Source of the DNA: Cerioporus squamosus | Taxonomy: Eukaryota > Basidiomycota > Agaricomycetes > Polyporales > Polyporaceae | DNA length: 64,000 nt | Direction of reading: 5' to 3' | NCBI GenBank assembly: GCA_022592435.1 | Contig: JABYQS010000026.1 | Span: 186,001 to 250,000, forward strand | Part shown: piece after piece, positions 1 to 10,807 of the stretch | Layout: every line of letters begins with the position of its first letter | Numbering within the stretch: position 1 is the stretch's first letter | Notes under the pieces: generated by a model | What the model was told of the DNA's origin: nothing | The model's database searches: none | What the model saw: only the letters and a program-made list of their open reading frames with translations | Program-made: the position numbers and the translations under genes

Positions 1-22
1 ACATTGACGTCCTGATATCTAG

Positions 23-759
23 CTGGCGGTCGACAGCCTCAAGGCCGCGGGGAAGTACGACGCGGTGATGTTCACGCCTAACGGGCCGGGTGGAATCTTC
101 GCCTTCTACGTTCCCGCGGGTTCGAACCTCGGCTACGTTGTTCTGAACGAATTTGTCTGCGTAGGTCTGGGCTCGTTCTTGCTTCTGGACACCGATTGAT
201 TGCCTCGTTGTGACAGGACTTTGTGCTCGCACTCGTTATCTTCGCATGCACTGCGCCTTCCAACCACCTTTCCACGCCGACGACAATGCCCTGGCTCGTC
301 GCGCTAGCCTAGTAAGTGCCGATACTCTTCGGTCGAAGTGGCCCCACTGACACCATGCGCAGCGGCGTCGTCATCTGGGGTTTCGCACCGGTCGGTCTCG
401 CAGCGAACGCAGCCCGTGATCTCGGCGGCCGTTTCGCTGCGCTGACTCTTTTCGGGAGTCCCGGAAGCGGCGGGAAGTACGCCGCGATCTCTGCACTCAC
501 GAACATCCCTGCCACCCTTATCGCCGGTGTGTTCTACGAACTCGTCTTCAACGACTCCGCTCGCAGTGCGTCGCCTTCCTATCTCGTCTGCCCGCTGACA
601 TCGAGGACTGATCCACTCCGGTGCGGCAATCCAGCGACGAACCCTGAGTGGCTGCACATGCTATCTGGGATCGAGGCCGAGATGCAGCGCAAGGCTGGCG
701 GCGACGACACGCCTTCGCTGCACGGCTCGACGAGCTCCGACCAGAAGGGTGTTGTGTAA
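23..759 (+). CDS. MIP-family aquaporin/aquaglyceroporin-like protein, 3' part (copy 1 of 3)
   Basis: This is the C-terminal half of a membrane channel of the major intrinsic protein family; the 5' exons lie beyond the window edge. Exons are 23-160, 217-311, 363-565 and 635-759, all phase-consistent, ending in TAA. The 138-nt and 95-nt exons have exactly the same lengths as the matching exons of the two downstream copies, and the 203-nt exon equals their 35-nt plus 168-nt exons, so one intron is absent here. The second pore half-helix motif reads NAARD instead of the usual NPARD, so the proline is replaced while the selectivity-filter arginine is kept. The following segment GGKYAAISALTNIPATL is shared in nearly the same form by all three copies. 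The first NPA motif is outside the window. The substrate (water, glycerol or other small solute) cannot be read from the sequence. Confidence 0.85.
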
Positions 760-1824
760 GCGTAAGTAATGGTGGATGTGCATCGTTGACCCGTCCGGCT
801 TAATCTGGTTCAATGTCTGTGTGTTCCCTGTAACCTTGTAAGTTAGTATTTCACTCTAATGGTGTATTCCGCGGGCTCCATCCTGTGTTGTTACGTCAAA
901 TCGCGATCACCGTGCCTCACTAACAGCTGAGCAATCTCCGATGTCGTGGAATGTTCCTGGGTCCCACAACGTTCTCCGTGCAGCCGAGGGCAGCCGACAT
1001 TCTACATGTCATGGGGAGAAAACATATCTTCTGGGGAACGCCGCAGCGGCAGAGAGGAATGGGGCTGGGCTTGGTCGGATGCATCGAGGATGGAACCACT
1101 CTGTCAGGCCAGCCACCCCTTGGCAGAGGCAACACTGCTTAGCGCCCGCGTCTTCAGCTCTTCCGCCAGACTATACTGAACGCCTCCGATCACTGGTCGA
1201 TCAGCTTGCTCTTGTCATTTGATCCTCACCGGCTTCAACCTTTCTGCCGGGTTAGCCGTGCGGGGCCCCGCATTGGGCCGCTCGCACTGACCCGGGCTCT
1301 GCGGGGAACGGGGCCCCGACTCTAGACTGCGGAACGCATATCGCCCTCAGCAGGTAGAGTGCCACTGACAGAATGCGATGCCGTCCGACTCTCGAGGGGG
1401 TCCGCGACTTCGAGCTGATCGTGGACTAAGGCAAACGGCGGAAGGCACACCACCGCGGGCACTGATTAGCCGGCTTGATGCGGGTCAGGCGAACCCAGCG
1501 ACGAGGTCATGTGTAGCGCAGGCTGAGGGCACCCCGCGGGGTACGCACCCAAGCCACAGGGGCATGCCCCAGTCTTCGGCGGTGCGCGCATAAGCAGACT
1601 TGCGCAAGCGGGTCCGGGGAAGAGGCACCAGACACAGAGCGGAGTGGGAAGATAAAGACGAGGTGGTGGATAGCGCGAACACTCGCCAGGGCCCCGCCTG
1701 TGGATCCTCCCTTCCCCTCCGCATCGCAACCGCTCCAGGACGCTGTTCTGCTCTTCACCTGCGGCCACCGTCCACGACACTCAACCCGCAACACAAGTCG
1801 TTGAAGAGCCCCCGAGTCGACACC
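760..1824. other. Intergenic region between MIP copies 1 and 2
   Basis: No supported gene. The open frames here lack family resemblance and splice support. The 3' part presumably holds the promoter of copy 2; no TATA-like box stood out. GC-rich around 1255-1330. Confidence 0.6.
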
Positions 1825-3540
1825 ATGGCCGTCGCTGGTATCCACATGATCCCCCGCCGCGAGCAAGTCCACCTCGCGGACATCAAGCCCCGTATCAACT
1901 CCTACGTCGCATGGGAGCGTCTTCGCCATCGTCAAGCCCACTGGCTCGTGGAAGGACTGGCTGAGTTTGTGAGTGCTCTCTCTGGAGTTCCCATTCCCAT
2001 CGTCGGTGTCTCACTCAACGTCCCCAGATGGGCGTCTTCTTTTACGTCTACCTCGGTTCGTTGCCCCTCTACTCCCGCCTCTTCTGTACGATGCTCACCG
2101 TGTTGTGCAGGAGTCGGGTCCACCGCAAACTTCCTGCTTGGAAGCGTCGCGGGAATCGCTGGCCTCTCGTCCATGTTCCAGATCGGTGTCGCTTATGCGA
2201 TCGGTATCCTGCTCGCGATCGTGGTAAGTAGCTCCCCTGAAGCAGCAGCGAGCACAGGCTCACCGTCGTGCAGGTGTGCGGACCGACGTCTGGAGGCCAC
2301 TTCAACCCGGCCGTCACAATCGCCCACGTCGTGACAAGGGGTTTCCCGCCGCTCAAGGCTCTCAGGTAAGTTGTGGGTCCATGTTTACGCGGGGAATGCT
2401 GTGGGGATGCGGGGTTACACCTCGTTCTCGATCAGCGTTTTACCACACGAGTTTAGCCGTGTCGGCCCTGGAGACAGTTGAGCTGACGACATTCGTCTCT
2501 AGGTACATCGCGTTCCAGATCTTAGGAGGCTACATTGCATGCTTGCTCGTCTACGTCCAATGGGGGGACTACATCGCGGTTCGTGCACGCAATCTATGTC
2601 CGCGATCTCATTTCATACTGACGCCGTTATTATTTCTGTGCTGTTCTATTCATTGCGTTGCCGTACACTGACTCATCTACGCGCTCCTCGTCACCGGGTC
2701 CTATGCGACTCACCTACCACAGGAAGTCACCGAAGCTCTCGAAGCAGCAGGCAAACTCGACGCGGTCATGTTCACGCCCAACGGCCCTGCCGGCGTGTTC
2801 GCGCTCTACGTCGCCCCCACTTCCAACCTCGGGCGTGTCTTCTTGAACGAGTTTGTTTGCGTAAGTCCCGCGAAGCGGCCGTCAGCTGCATGACAGTTCA
2901 TGTCACTCACCGTCTTCCCGATCCTGCAGGACTTCCTGATCGGCCTCGTCATCTGGTCTGTGATCGACCCCACCAACTTCTCGGCTCCTCCCGCTGCAGG
3001 GCCCTGGATCGTCTCCTTCGTATAGTGCGTGCACACAACACTGATGCAGCCACTGTTGCTAATCCGCTTCTCCGCAGTGGTGGTATGGTTTGGGGATATG
3101 CCACAGTCGGAAGTACGCACCTCTATTCCACTTGTCCTGCAACCCCATGCTGACTGACCGCCGCTCTCCTGCAGTTGCTACCAACGCTGCCCGTGACGTC
3201 GGTGCCCGGCTCATGGTGCTCACCATCTGGGGTCTCCCTGCCGGTGGAGGATCTTACGCCGCCATTGCTGCCCTCACGAACATCCCGGCCACTCTCCTCG
3301 CCGTCCTCTTCTACGAGTACGTCCTGGCCGACTCCAGCCGAGGTCCGTATCACTCTTTTCCCCCTCGTACCGTTCCCGAGACTAACACGGAACTCACCAG
3401 TGATCACGCCGGCTCACGTCGACTACCTCAACGGCCACCTCGCGCACGAGGAGCACAGCCAAGGCGTCATCCGGCGCGCCTCGCCCGCCACCTCCCTCGC
3501 CGACGAGAAGAGCCGCGAGCAAACCATCGAGCACGTCTGA
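1825..3540 (+). CDS. MIP-family aquaporin/aquaglyceroporin-like protein (copy 2 of 3)
   Basis: Complete ten-exon gene for a multi-spanning membrane channel of about 342 residues. Exons: 1825-1968, 2028-2055, 2111-2223, 2274-2365, 2503-2578, 2723-2860, 2930-3024, 3078-3112, 3175-3342, 3401-3540. All splice phases agree, and the ATG sits in a CACCATGG context. The first pore motif is canonical (GGHFNPAVT), while the second is NAARD, a proline-to-alanine change shared with copy 1. The hydrophilic N-terminus begins with residues related to copy 3 (VHLADIKPR). The C-terminal tail is short, charged and poorly conserved between copies. Tandem position, same strand and identical internal exon lengths show origin by gene duplication. 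Known family role: facilitated diffusion of water or small neutral solutes across a membrane; which solute, and which membrane, is not visible. Confidence 0.92.
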
Positions 3541-4857
3541 GCGCTGCTCACCGGCAATCGAATACGGTATGGGATCTTCCAACGGTCAAAATGCGCAATC
3601 TGGCTTGAATACGGGATATGGGGTATGGGATGCGATGAGGATTCGACGACGATGTACTATAGGAACGACTTGTACTCACTTTTCTACGACCACTGTACTA
3701 TTTCCAGACGAAACGAATGCCCTCCTTCGGGGGAGGACGAGCACCAGCACCAGAGATCTTGTTGTGAGCCCCGGTCCGAGGTGCTTATATGTTCGAGGGA
3801 GAGATAGGCCGGCAAGCGAGTTTCCCGGATGCCGGCAGGCGTTGTAAGCCGAAGCCACAACGCCGACCATATCCGTGATCACCGAGCGTCGGGCCCGAAG
3901 GCGCTTAGCAAGCTCCCGGCTTTCTCTGACCTCCATGCTGGTATGGCCATGTGTTACTGAGTTCCTCGACGACCGGGCGTACTTCTTCAGCTGCGTGGAG
4001 GCCAGAAATCATGAGGCATTGGGATATCGTCCACAATCCGGACAACCCGGTCGCGGTGGGTAAGCCCAGTGACTCACACTGGTATAATTAAAGGTCAATT
4101 GAACTTCTAGGTGCCTGACATACAGCGAAGTCACCCAAGCATGCGCTGTGACCTCCGTTACGAGTAGCGTTGGCTCCACGGGTGTGTTTTAGGTCATATC
4201 CAACCACAACATGAACCACGTCATGGACATCTGGAGAGCACTGGCATGCTATCATCCCAGAGTCCATCGAGCTCGTCAACCGGTCATCGACACGCACCAA
4301 CCTGAAGGAGAACTGTCGTTTATAACCCTTCACTCCTGAGTGCACTTCACGTAATGTCTGACCTCATAAGCAAGGATCAGCAAGACAGTCGTGCGCCAAC
4401 TCGCACGCACTGCAGACTTGGTGGATAGCGCGGGACCGCCGTGTCCGCATGGGGTTCCTCTCAATCCCTTCATTCAAGCGACTGTCCGGTGCGTGATAAA
4501 TTGTCAATTCTACCCTCATACCCACTGACTGCTCCCCTTGCAATTGCAGCACAATCGCAGTTCACCGCAGTTCGCCCCCGGACGCCTGCACTCCGATCGC
4601 GGCACCCTCGAATTGCTCCTCTTCGCTCGCATGGTTGGAACGGGTCATGTGTGCATACAGTTGGAGAAGGACGGAAGCCGGGACGCCTCCGCCAGGAGCC
4701 TTCGTTCTATCTTAAGTGCACCGGGTCGCACCCGCGTACAGAGAAGGAGGGCTTGCGAACCAGTGGGCTGATAACGCACGAGCAGCTGGACCCCCTGCTT
4801 TCGTGTGCCCCTCTTTGACGACTGCAGCTGCTGGCACACCTCTCGACAACAACAGAA
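3541..4857. other. Intergenic region between MIP copies 2 and 3
   Basis: About 1.3 kb without a supported coding exon. It should contain the terminator of copy 2 and the promoter of copy 3; no specific element could be recognised. Confidence 0.6.
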
Positions 4858-6452
4858 ATGACACGTTCGCAACTGTTCCCAACGGACGGCCTGGTTCATC
4901 TCGCAGACATCAAGCCGAGGTCGAATATACAGATTATATGGGAGAGGCAAAGGCGTCGCCGGGTGCACTGGTTATCCGAGTGCGCGGCTGAGTTTGTGAG
5001 TCGCGATCTGGTGTGTCAGGTTAGACCCCACAGGGCTGACGATGACTTTCACAGTTCGGCGTGTTCTTCTTTGTGTTCGGCGGTATGTCGCGGCATCCAG
5101 CTATGCTTCTGTGCAGAGCCTGACGGGTGCGCGGCAGGTGTCGGCTCTGCGGCCTCGTACCACCTGAATCCCACCAACTTGGAAGGTGTATCTTCGGTAT
5201 TCCAAGTCGGGATGGGATATGCCATGGGCGTCCTGTTTGCATTCATCGTGGGTTCTCGAGTTGTGCGGACACTATCTTCAGTCCTGACAGCCGTTACTTT
5301 GAAGGTGGCGGCGCAAACATCTGGAGGACACTTCAACCCCGGCGTGAGCATCACCTTCGTGCTCATGAGGAGGATGTCCCTCCGGAAGGCCCTTCGGTGA
5401 GTCTCCTATGGGTTGAATTCTCATCCCTCGTGGCCTTATGCCCCATCTTCAGCTATATTGTCGCCCAGCTTCTCGGTGCATACGTCGCGTGCCTTCTCAT
5501 ATATGCACAGTACAGAGATATCATCAAGGTAGGTCTTGATATGACTCGATGCTGGACTGCGCTGACGCATCGTTGTCATGACGTATCTGCGACAGGACAC
5601 TGAGCAAGCACTCGCGGCAGCCGGAACCCTTGACACCGTCCTGTTCACCCCGAGCGGTCCCGCCGGTGTCTTCGCCATCTATGTGACTCCGGGAACGAAC
5701 CTGGGCCAAGTGTTTCTCAACGAATTCGTCTGTGTAAGCTCATGATTTGGCGTGTCAAGCAACTTCACGGTCTCACGCAAAATCCGCTTCCGTTGCAGGA
5801 CTTCATGATCGGATTGGTCATATGGGCAGTCGACGACCCCACGAACTTCACCGTCTCCCCCTTGGCGGCCCCCTGGCTCATCGCATTCGTGTAGTACGTC
5901 TGCATTCGTTGTCGCGGAATCCGACGCCGCCGGGACGCTGACGGCCGTGAACCCGACATAGCGCGCTCATGGTATGGAGTTACTCCCGCGTCGGAGGTAC
6001 GTACGAGCTTCGAGCATTCGTCGCCTCGACTCGAAGGCTCCTTGAGGCTCGCATGAACGAATGCTGACCATGCCTCTCGCACGCCAGTTGCCACCAACTC
6101 CGCTCGCGACGTCGGTGCACGGCTCATGGCACTGACGGTCTGGGGCCTCGACGCCGGTGGCGGCCCGTACGCCGCAATTACCGCGCTCACGAACATCCCC
6201 GCTACCTTGCTCGCAGCCGTCTTCTACGAGACGGTGTTCGCGGACTACAGTCGCAGTGAGTGCCTCGGACCCGCGCAGGCGGATGAGACCGGACTCACAC
6301 CGTACTATGATGCAGCCGTCACGCCCGCGCATGCCGACTTCCTGGCCGCACGTCTTGCACAAGAGCAGCACGGCCAGGGCCTGCCGATGACGAACCCAGC
6401 TGCAAGCGCGTCTACGGAGAAGGTCGTTGAAGGGACCCTCGAGCGGGTCTGA
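4858..6452 (+). CDS. MIP-family aquaporin-like protein with two altered NPA motifs (copy 3 of 3)
   Basis: Complete ten-exon gene, about 338 residues. Exons: 4858-4995, 5055-5082, 5138-5247, 5305-5396, 5453-5528, 5596-5733, 5799-5893, 5962-5996, 6088-6255, 6316-6452. Exon lengths 28, 92, 76, 138, 95, 35 and 168 are identical to those in copy 2, so the pair is a recent enough duplicate to keep its architecture. Both pore signatures are altered: the first reads GGHFNPGVS (NPG) and the second TNSARD (NSA). The arginine after the second motif and the LTNIPATLLA segment are kept. The altered motifs suggest shifted selectivity or gating, but that is inference. The N-terminal 46-residue exon and the C-terminal tail are the most diverged parts relative to copy 2. 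The acceptor of exon 4 (TTTGAAG) is unusually pyrimidine-poor. Confidence 0.9.
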
Positions 6453-8387
6453 GGCGGCAGCTCAAAGTTATGTCCGTGGGTGGTTTCCCAACTACAGGAA
6501 CCTGTGTGGTCGTTAGGCTTTACCAGGAATGGAAGCGTCGGGCAACTTGCCCCAACCAGCGATGCAGTTCGGAGACCGCTGGGCTGAACTTTCGACTGGC
6601 GTGAGTATACGGACGGATCTTCCTCAGAGCGGTGGCAAGCGCCAATCTGTACCATGACCACAATCCGCCTCGCCACCACACGCTAGGCCACGGGAGTTTG
6701 CCTTCTTCCGCTAACAGGTGAGCGTCGACATCTCCCGCGAATATAGTCCTCCTCCGGTGTCCTGTCAAGCTGATGCTGTAAGCAATTTATGTCGGTCACA
6801 CGGGCTCCGGTTGACAGGCTAAGTACCCATACCGTGCGCGTTCGCGGTGACGTCGTCCTTGTCCTCAGTGCGAAGGCGCGACCCTCATCGGCATCCCGAG
6901 TCTCGGAGAAGTTCGTCAATTATCGAAACGCATTGACTTCGACGTCTAGGCCTAGCACCCCAATCTGACTCGCTGTAAGCGGCTCTCGGCCGCGCCTGCC
7001 AGCCTGTGCCTGTGCAAGTTCAAGGGGGTACAGCCACTCGTGGAGTGCGCATATGTGTCTCAGTTGCTCGCTTATACCTCCACGAAAATGGCAAGTGTCA
7101 TGTCGGGATGCTTCCTGGGCCCCTGAGGTATCGAGGACGTGTGGGAGGAGCGACCACAACAACTGTGCGACATAGGTACGTGGCATTTCCCGTCACTCGG
7201 AGCAAGCTGCTGGTTGCCGGTTCGCAGGTGAGTAAGCTGTTGATCCACTGTCCCGCCACACACAGTCATCGCGATTCCCTGGCACAGGAACCCATACACG
7301 GTTAGACCGCGACGGACGGACGGACGGACGGCCCACCTCAGTCCTCGTCCCGAGGTTTTGGAACGATATCCTTACGACCGTGACCCCGTCTCGACTCTCG
7401 ACTCTCGATGCGCCTACGGAAACCTCTGTACATACTCGTAGCTCCAACCTCTGATTCGAACAGCTCCAAGGCTGTTGAGTGCGCCGGAACGCTATACAGC
7501 TGCCCACATGGTCTTGAACCCTACTCGCACGGAGTATTGGCCCCCATTGGCATGGATCTTCGCAGAAGGCATCGCATGCGCGTAATCACGATTGCACTGA
7601 AGGTCATATCAGACGACTATGCTTTGCGGTAGTGAATTAGCCTCAGAGAAGGTACGACCGGGATACAGCCTCCCTGTCAAATATGTCATGAAGCCGCGTT
7701 AGAGGGTGCACTAGGCGCCCTGTATACGCGGTCAGGTGACTGTGACATCTACGCGTTCGACGCGTCAAGACGCGCGTATGGTGCCTTGTCGGCGACACGG
7801 AAAAGGGAGTTATTGCCCGGCCGCTCTGGCCATCAAACCACATGCGGTGCGGATATATGCATTCTCTGTGTGCACTCGAGGAAGGCGGAGGAGCACGGTG
7901 TACAATTGTTCCTCAGGGTCCAAATATGCCGGACGAATGTAGCAGGCGCGGTACAGGCGTAGCTACACCGTTATGGGAGGAACCACGATTCACCAGTACA
8001 ATGAATCGGCATTGAGGGCAGTGCGCAGAAGACGTGCAGAGCACCGCCAGTAGGGGTAAAATGACACGATATTCGAATACATGATTACAAGATAAGTTAC
8101 ATTACGGTGGTGCAAGGACAGGCACGCTAGCTACGAGTACAGCAACAGAGAGTCCTACGGGGAGAGAAGTCCGAGAGGTACAACGACGAGAGCGTCAAGG
8201 AGACATTACGCGAACGATAGCGGAGGGTAACGTACGACAAGGTATCAAGAGAGACAGGTCCGAGGCAGAGTTTATCACGAGAGACGATGTGGGAACGAGC
8301 ACAGACGAGAGCGGCGATATCGAGAGCGGCGACAGTGACGAGCGGAAGAAGACGGAAGGCGCGGAGCGATATTCCCCGTTGCTCCCG
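6453..8387. other. Gene-poor region downstream of the MIP array
   Basis: No exon could be supported on either strand. It contains a short (GGAC)n tract at about 7311-7331. Remaining open frames are short and of random composition. Confidence 0.55.
7311..7331. repeat. (GGAC)n microsatellite
   Basis: About five copies of a GGAC unit read directly from the sequence; no coding context. Confidence 0.9.
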
Positions 8388-8674
8388 TTATGCGTATCCT
8401 CGGGCCCGACGGTCACTTATGAGAGCTGCTAGTGTTTGGCGGGCTGCTTCTTCCTTGACTGCGCTCTGACTCGGGCCATACGCACGACCGTACTCGACGC
8501 CGCGTACTGCGAAAGTTGGTGAGCATCTGTGCTCACAACGATGAACGAGCGCGGACGGCACTCACTGTAAGCTATCGCGGTCCACGATGGTTGGTGCAAG
8601 GGGCCTGTCTGGAAGAGTTCCCAGGTCAGGAGACGGGCACCGCCGTTCGCCTGGAGGTAGTTGTTAAGCTGCAT
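8388..8674 (-). CDS. Small single-domain dsRNA-binding (DRBM) protein
   Basis: Two-exon gene on the minus strand: 8674-8566 and 8506-8388, separated by a 59-nt GTGAGT...GCAG intron with matching phase. The product is about 75 residues and is almost only one double-stranded RNA-binding motif. The first half has LNNYLQ, then WELFQTGPLHQPSWTA, the usual helix 1 and beta 1 with the GPxHxPxW loop. The second half has YGRAYGPSQSAVKEEAA and RQTLAAL, matching the SxxxAKxxAAxxAL C-terminal helix; the usual lysine pair that contacts the RNA phosphate backbone is reduced to one lysine (VKEEAA). The gene is easy to miss because each exon is short. Known family role: binding dsRNA. A link to RNA silencing or antiviral defence is possible but not shown by the context, which is an otherwise gene-poor stretch. 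Upstream exons cannot be excluded. Confidence 0.8.
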
Positions 8675-10807
8675 GCGCCAGTCTAGACACGGCGCATCAG
8701 TAAGGGAACGGTGTCAAAGCAGCGTAGAATGCGTACGGAAGGATTCTGCCATTGAGCTAGAGTGTAAAGTGCTCGAAGTGTTCGACCGTAGCAGTGGTCG
8801 TAGCAGTGGTGGTGGTCAGCGAGGTGACTGTAGTGGTGGTGGGATGAGAGAAGATGGGAAGTCTCTGCGGCCTAGCAGCCGCACCCTTTATAGAGTCTTG
8901 TTGACTTGTCCTGCGGTCGAGGAATAGCCAGAGAGCCGTGAGTCAGAGTATTATGCACAGCCAAAGGCCTTGTTATTCAGTGATACCGCGGATCCGGGAG
9001 ACGGAATACAGGACCCACCGGAGAGTGTAGGGAGCTGGCGGCAAGGGAAGCGCGTCGGGGGTCAGTGCGACATATGGTGCAGACATCGACGAAACGTACA
9101 AGAATGCGATATATGTGGCAGCATTGTCCGGGCGTACGCAGTGACATCAGTGGACGCGCAGCGAACTGCTGTGCGTAGTAGGTGCGCGTCTGCGAACAGG
9201 AGTTTACGGAGTCGTTTAGACTAGTATGTCGTCCTCTCGTCCCGGTGCTCCGCGGCTAAGGTACTAGGATGAGTCAGGCCGTCGCCGGAGGCTTGCGTTG
9301 ACTCGACGCTCGGCGAGGCGGGGCACATCAACGCTCCTCGGCATGTGCTTTCGAAGGAGTCATGTTCAGGATGTCTCCCAGGCATTCGTTCAGCGAGTGC
9401 GAGGACTACGAGCGTGTTCCACGTACCTTAACTCCGTGGCTCACGTAGCTCCGTCGTGGCAGATGCGCCATTGCGTCCCAGCTTGCGGCGCAGCCAGTCC
9501 CTGAGCGCTGAGAGCATGCGGCCGCTCGGCGACTTGCACTGATAAGAGGACTCTATTTGCTCTCCATGACAACCACCGAGCGAGTCCGAAGCGGTGCGAG
9601 CCTTGAGGCTCGTGGCTTGAAGAGGCAAAATGGAGGACGGCAAACCTGTGTGGCTTGTGGGAGCAGAACGCGGAGTCAACCTGAACCTGCGATCCTATCG
9701 GCGATGCCATCAACTGGGCCGTGCTCTCAGATGGCGTCCTCTGTCGATCTCATTCCCGGCGTTCATAACTCAAGATACAAGGGCATATGTGGCTTCTGTC
9801 AAACCGAAACGTACCCAGAGACGGAGCCCATCTCCCCGAGTCCCGGTTTGCGCCGTCGAACTGCGTGAATATGGCTCTCCGGCGAATCCGTCTCGCGCGA
9901 CTGCGCGCAGCTTGGAGGTGTCTCATTTTCACGATGTGTTGTTGTGGGCCGGATCGCGCAGCAAATTGAGTAGATATTCCATGAGGTACCAGTCCGGCGT
10001 AGGAGGAAGACGGAGAGTGTAAGTATCGAAGTCGTCATCCGAGGACAGAGGCTGGCAGTGGGATGCATGAGAAGCGCGGTGCCGATCCCATGACAGATCT
10101 CGGAACGTAGATTAGATAACCGGGGCATCGTTCCCGGCCAGGGATATCATTGCAATTCCAAAGCACGCAGCCTCTCAAACCTGCTGAAGACATGCGCATG
10201 CATGTGTCTGAATATACACCAGTTCTGGGCGTCCCTGGAGTACCAGGAGGATGCGGATGCCAGATGCGAGACTGGATTGCCGAGGTGGGCCGTGCGTCAT
10301 TAGATTAGATAACCACGTGGATGGCATTGTATGTCGGCTGTGGCTCTGAGAACCCGACCGACCGAGGTGCACGGGCCGCTTTTTGTCTGCTCTGCTCATC
10401 CCCTCCCGACGCCATGTCGTCCTGACAGACATCGTCTCTCTCCCAGCCACTCCTCTATTCAGCGGTCTGCATCATCATCCAGTGCTTCGTGATCTATCAG
10501 TTCGTTCAGGTGTGTGCATGGTTTCGCAGTGAACAACGAGGGCGTAGCACTGACAGGCTGTAGTAGCAGCTCCAGACCCTTTGTCCTCGTTGGCAAATCC
10601 TTCGCATCGTAGACAGTCAACCTTTTGATCAACTCGCTTGGGATCACCGAAAACGCGAACTACCCTCCTCATTCGACGCTGTATCCTTGTGGAGAACTAC
10701 CGGAGTAGGGGCCGTGGCGTCATGGTACGTGGGACGTAATCTGCACCGTTGCTTCCCAATCCCTGAGCTGTCATTTGCGTGCTCTTGTGTGTTGCATCTA
10801 CTAGACT
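8675..10807. other. Gene-poor region with a weak minus-strand ORF
   Basis: No firm gene. A minus-strand frame at 10459-10647 (about 62 codons, starting from a non-ATG codon) has plausible composition (SELIKRLTVYDAKDLP) and an ATG-bearing upstream segment near 10723 that could be a first exon, but the splice phase does not close. Another protein-like minus-strand stretch near 9930-10045 (TLRLPPTPDWYLMEYLLN) has no recognisable family. Both could be remnants. Confidence 0.4.

Noticed and set aside
6453..10807. Possible CRISPR or other regular repeat array in the gene-poor stretch
   Set aside because: No regularly spaced direct repeats were seen; only a short GGAC microsatellite. The organism is a eukaryote.
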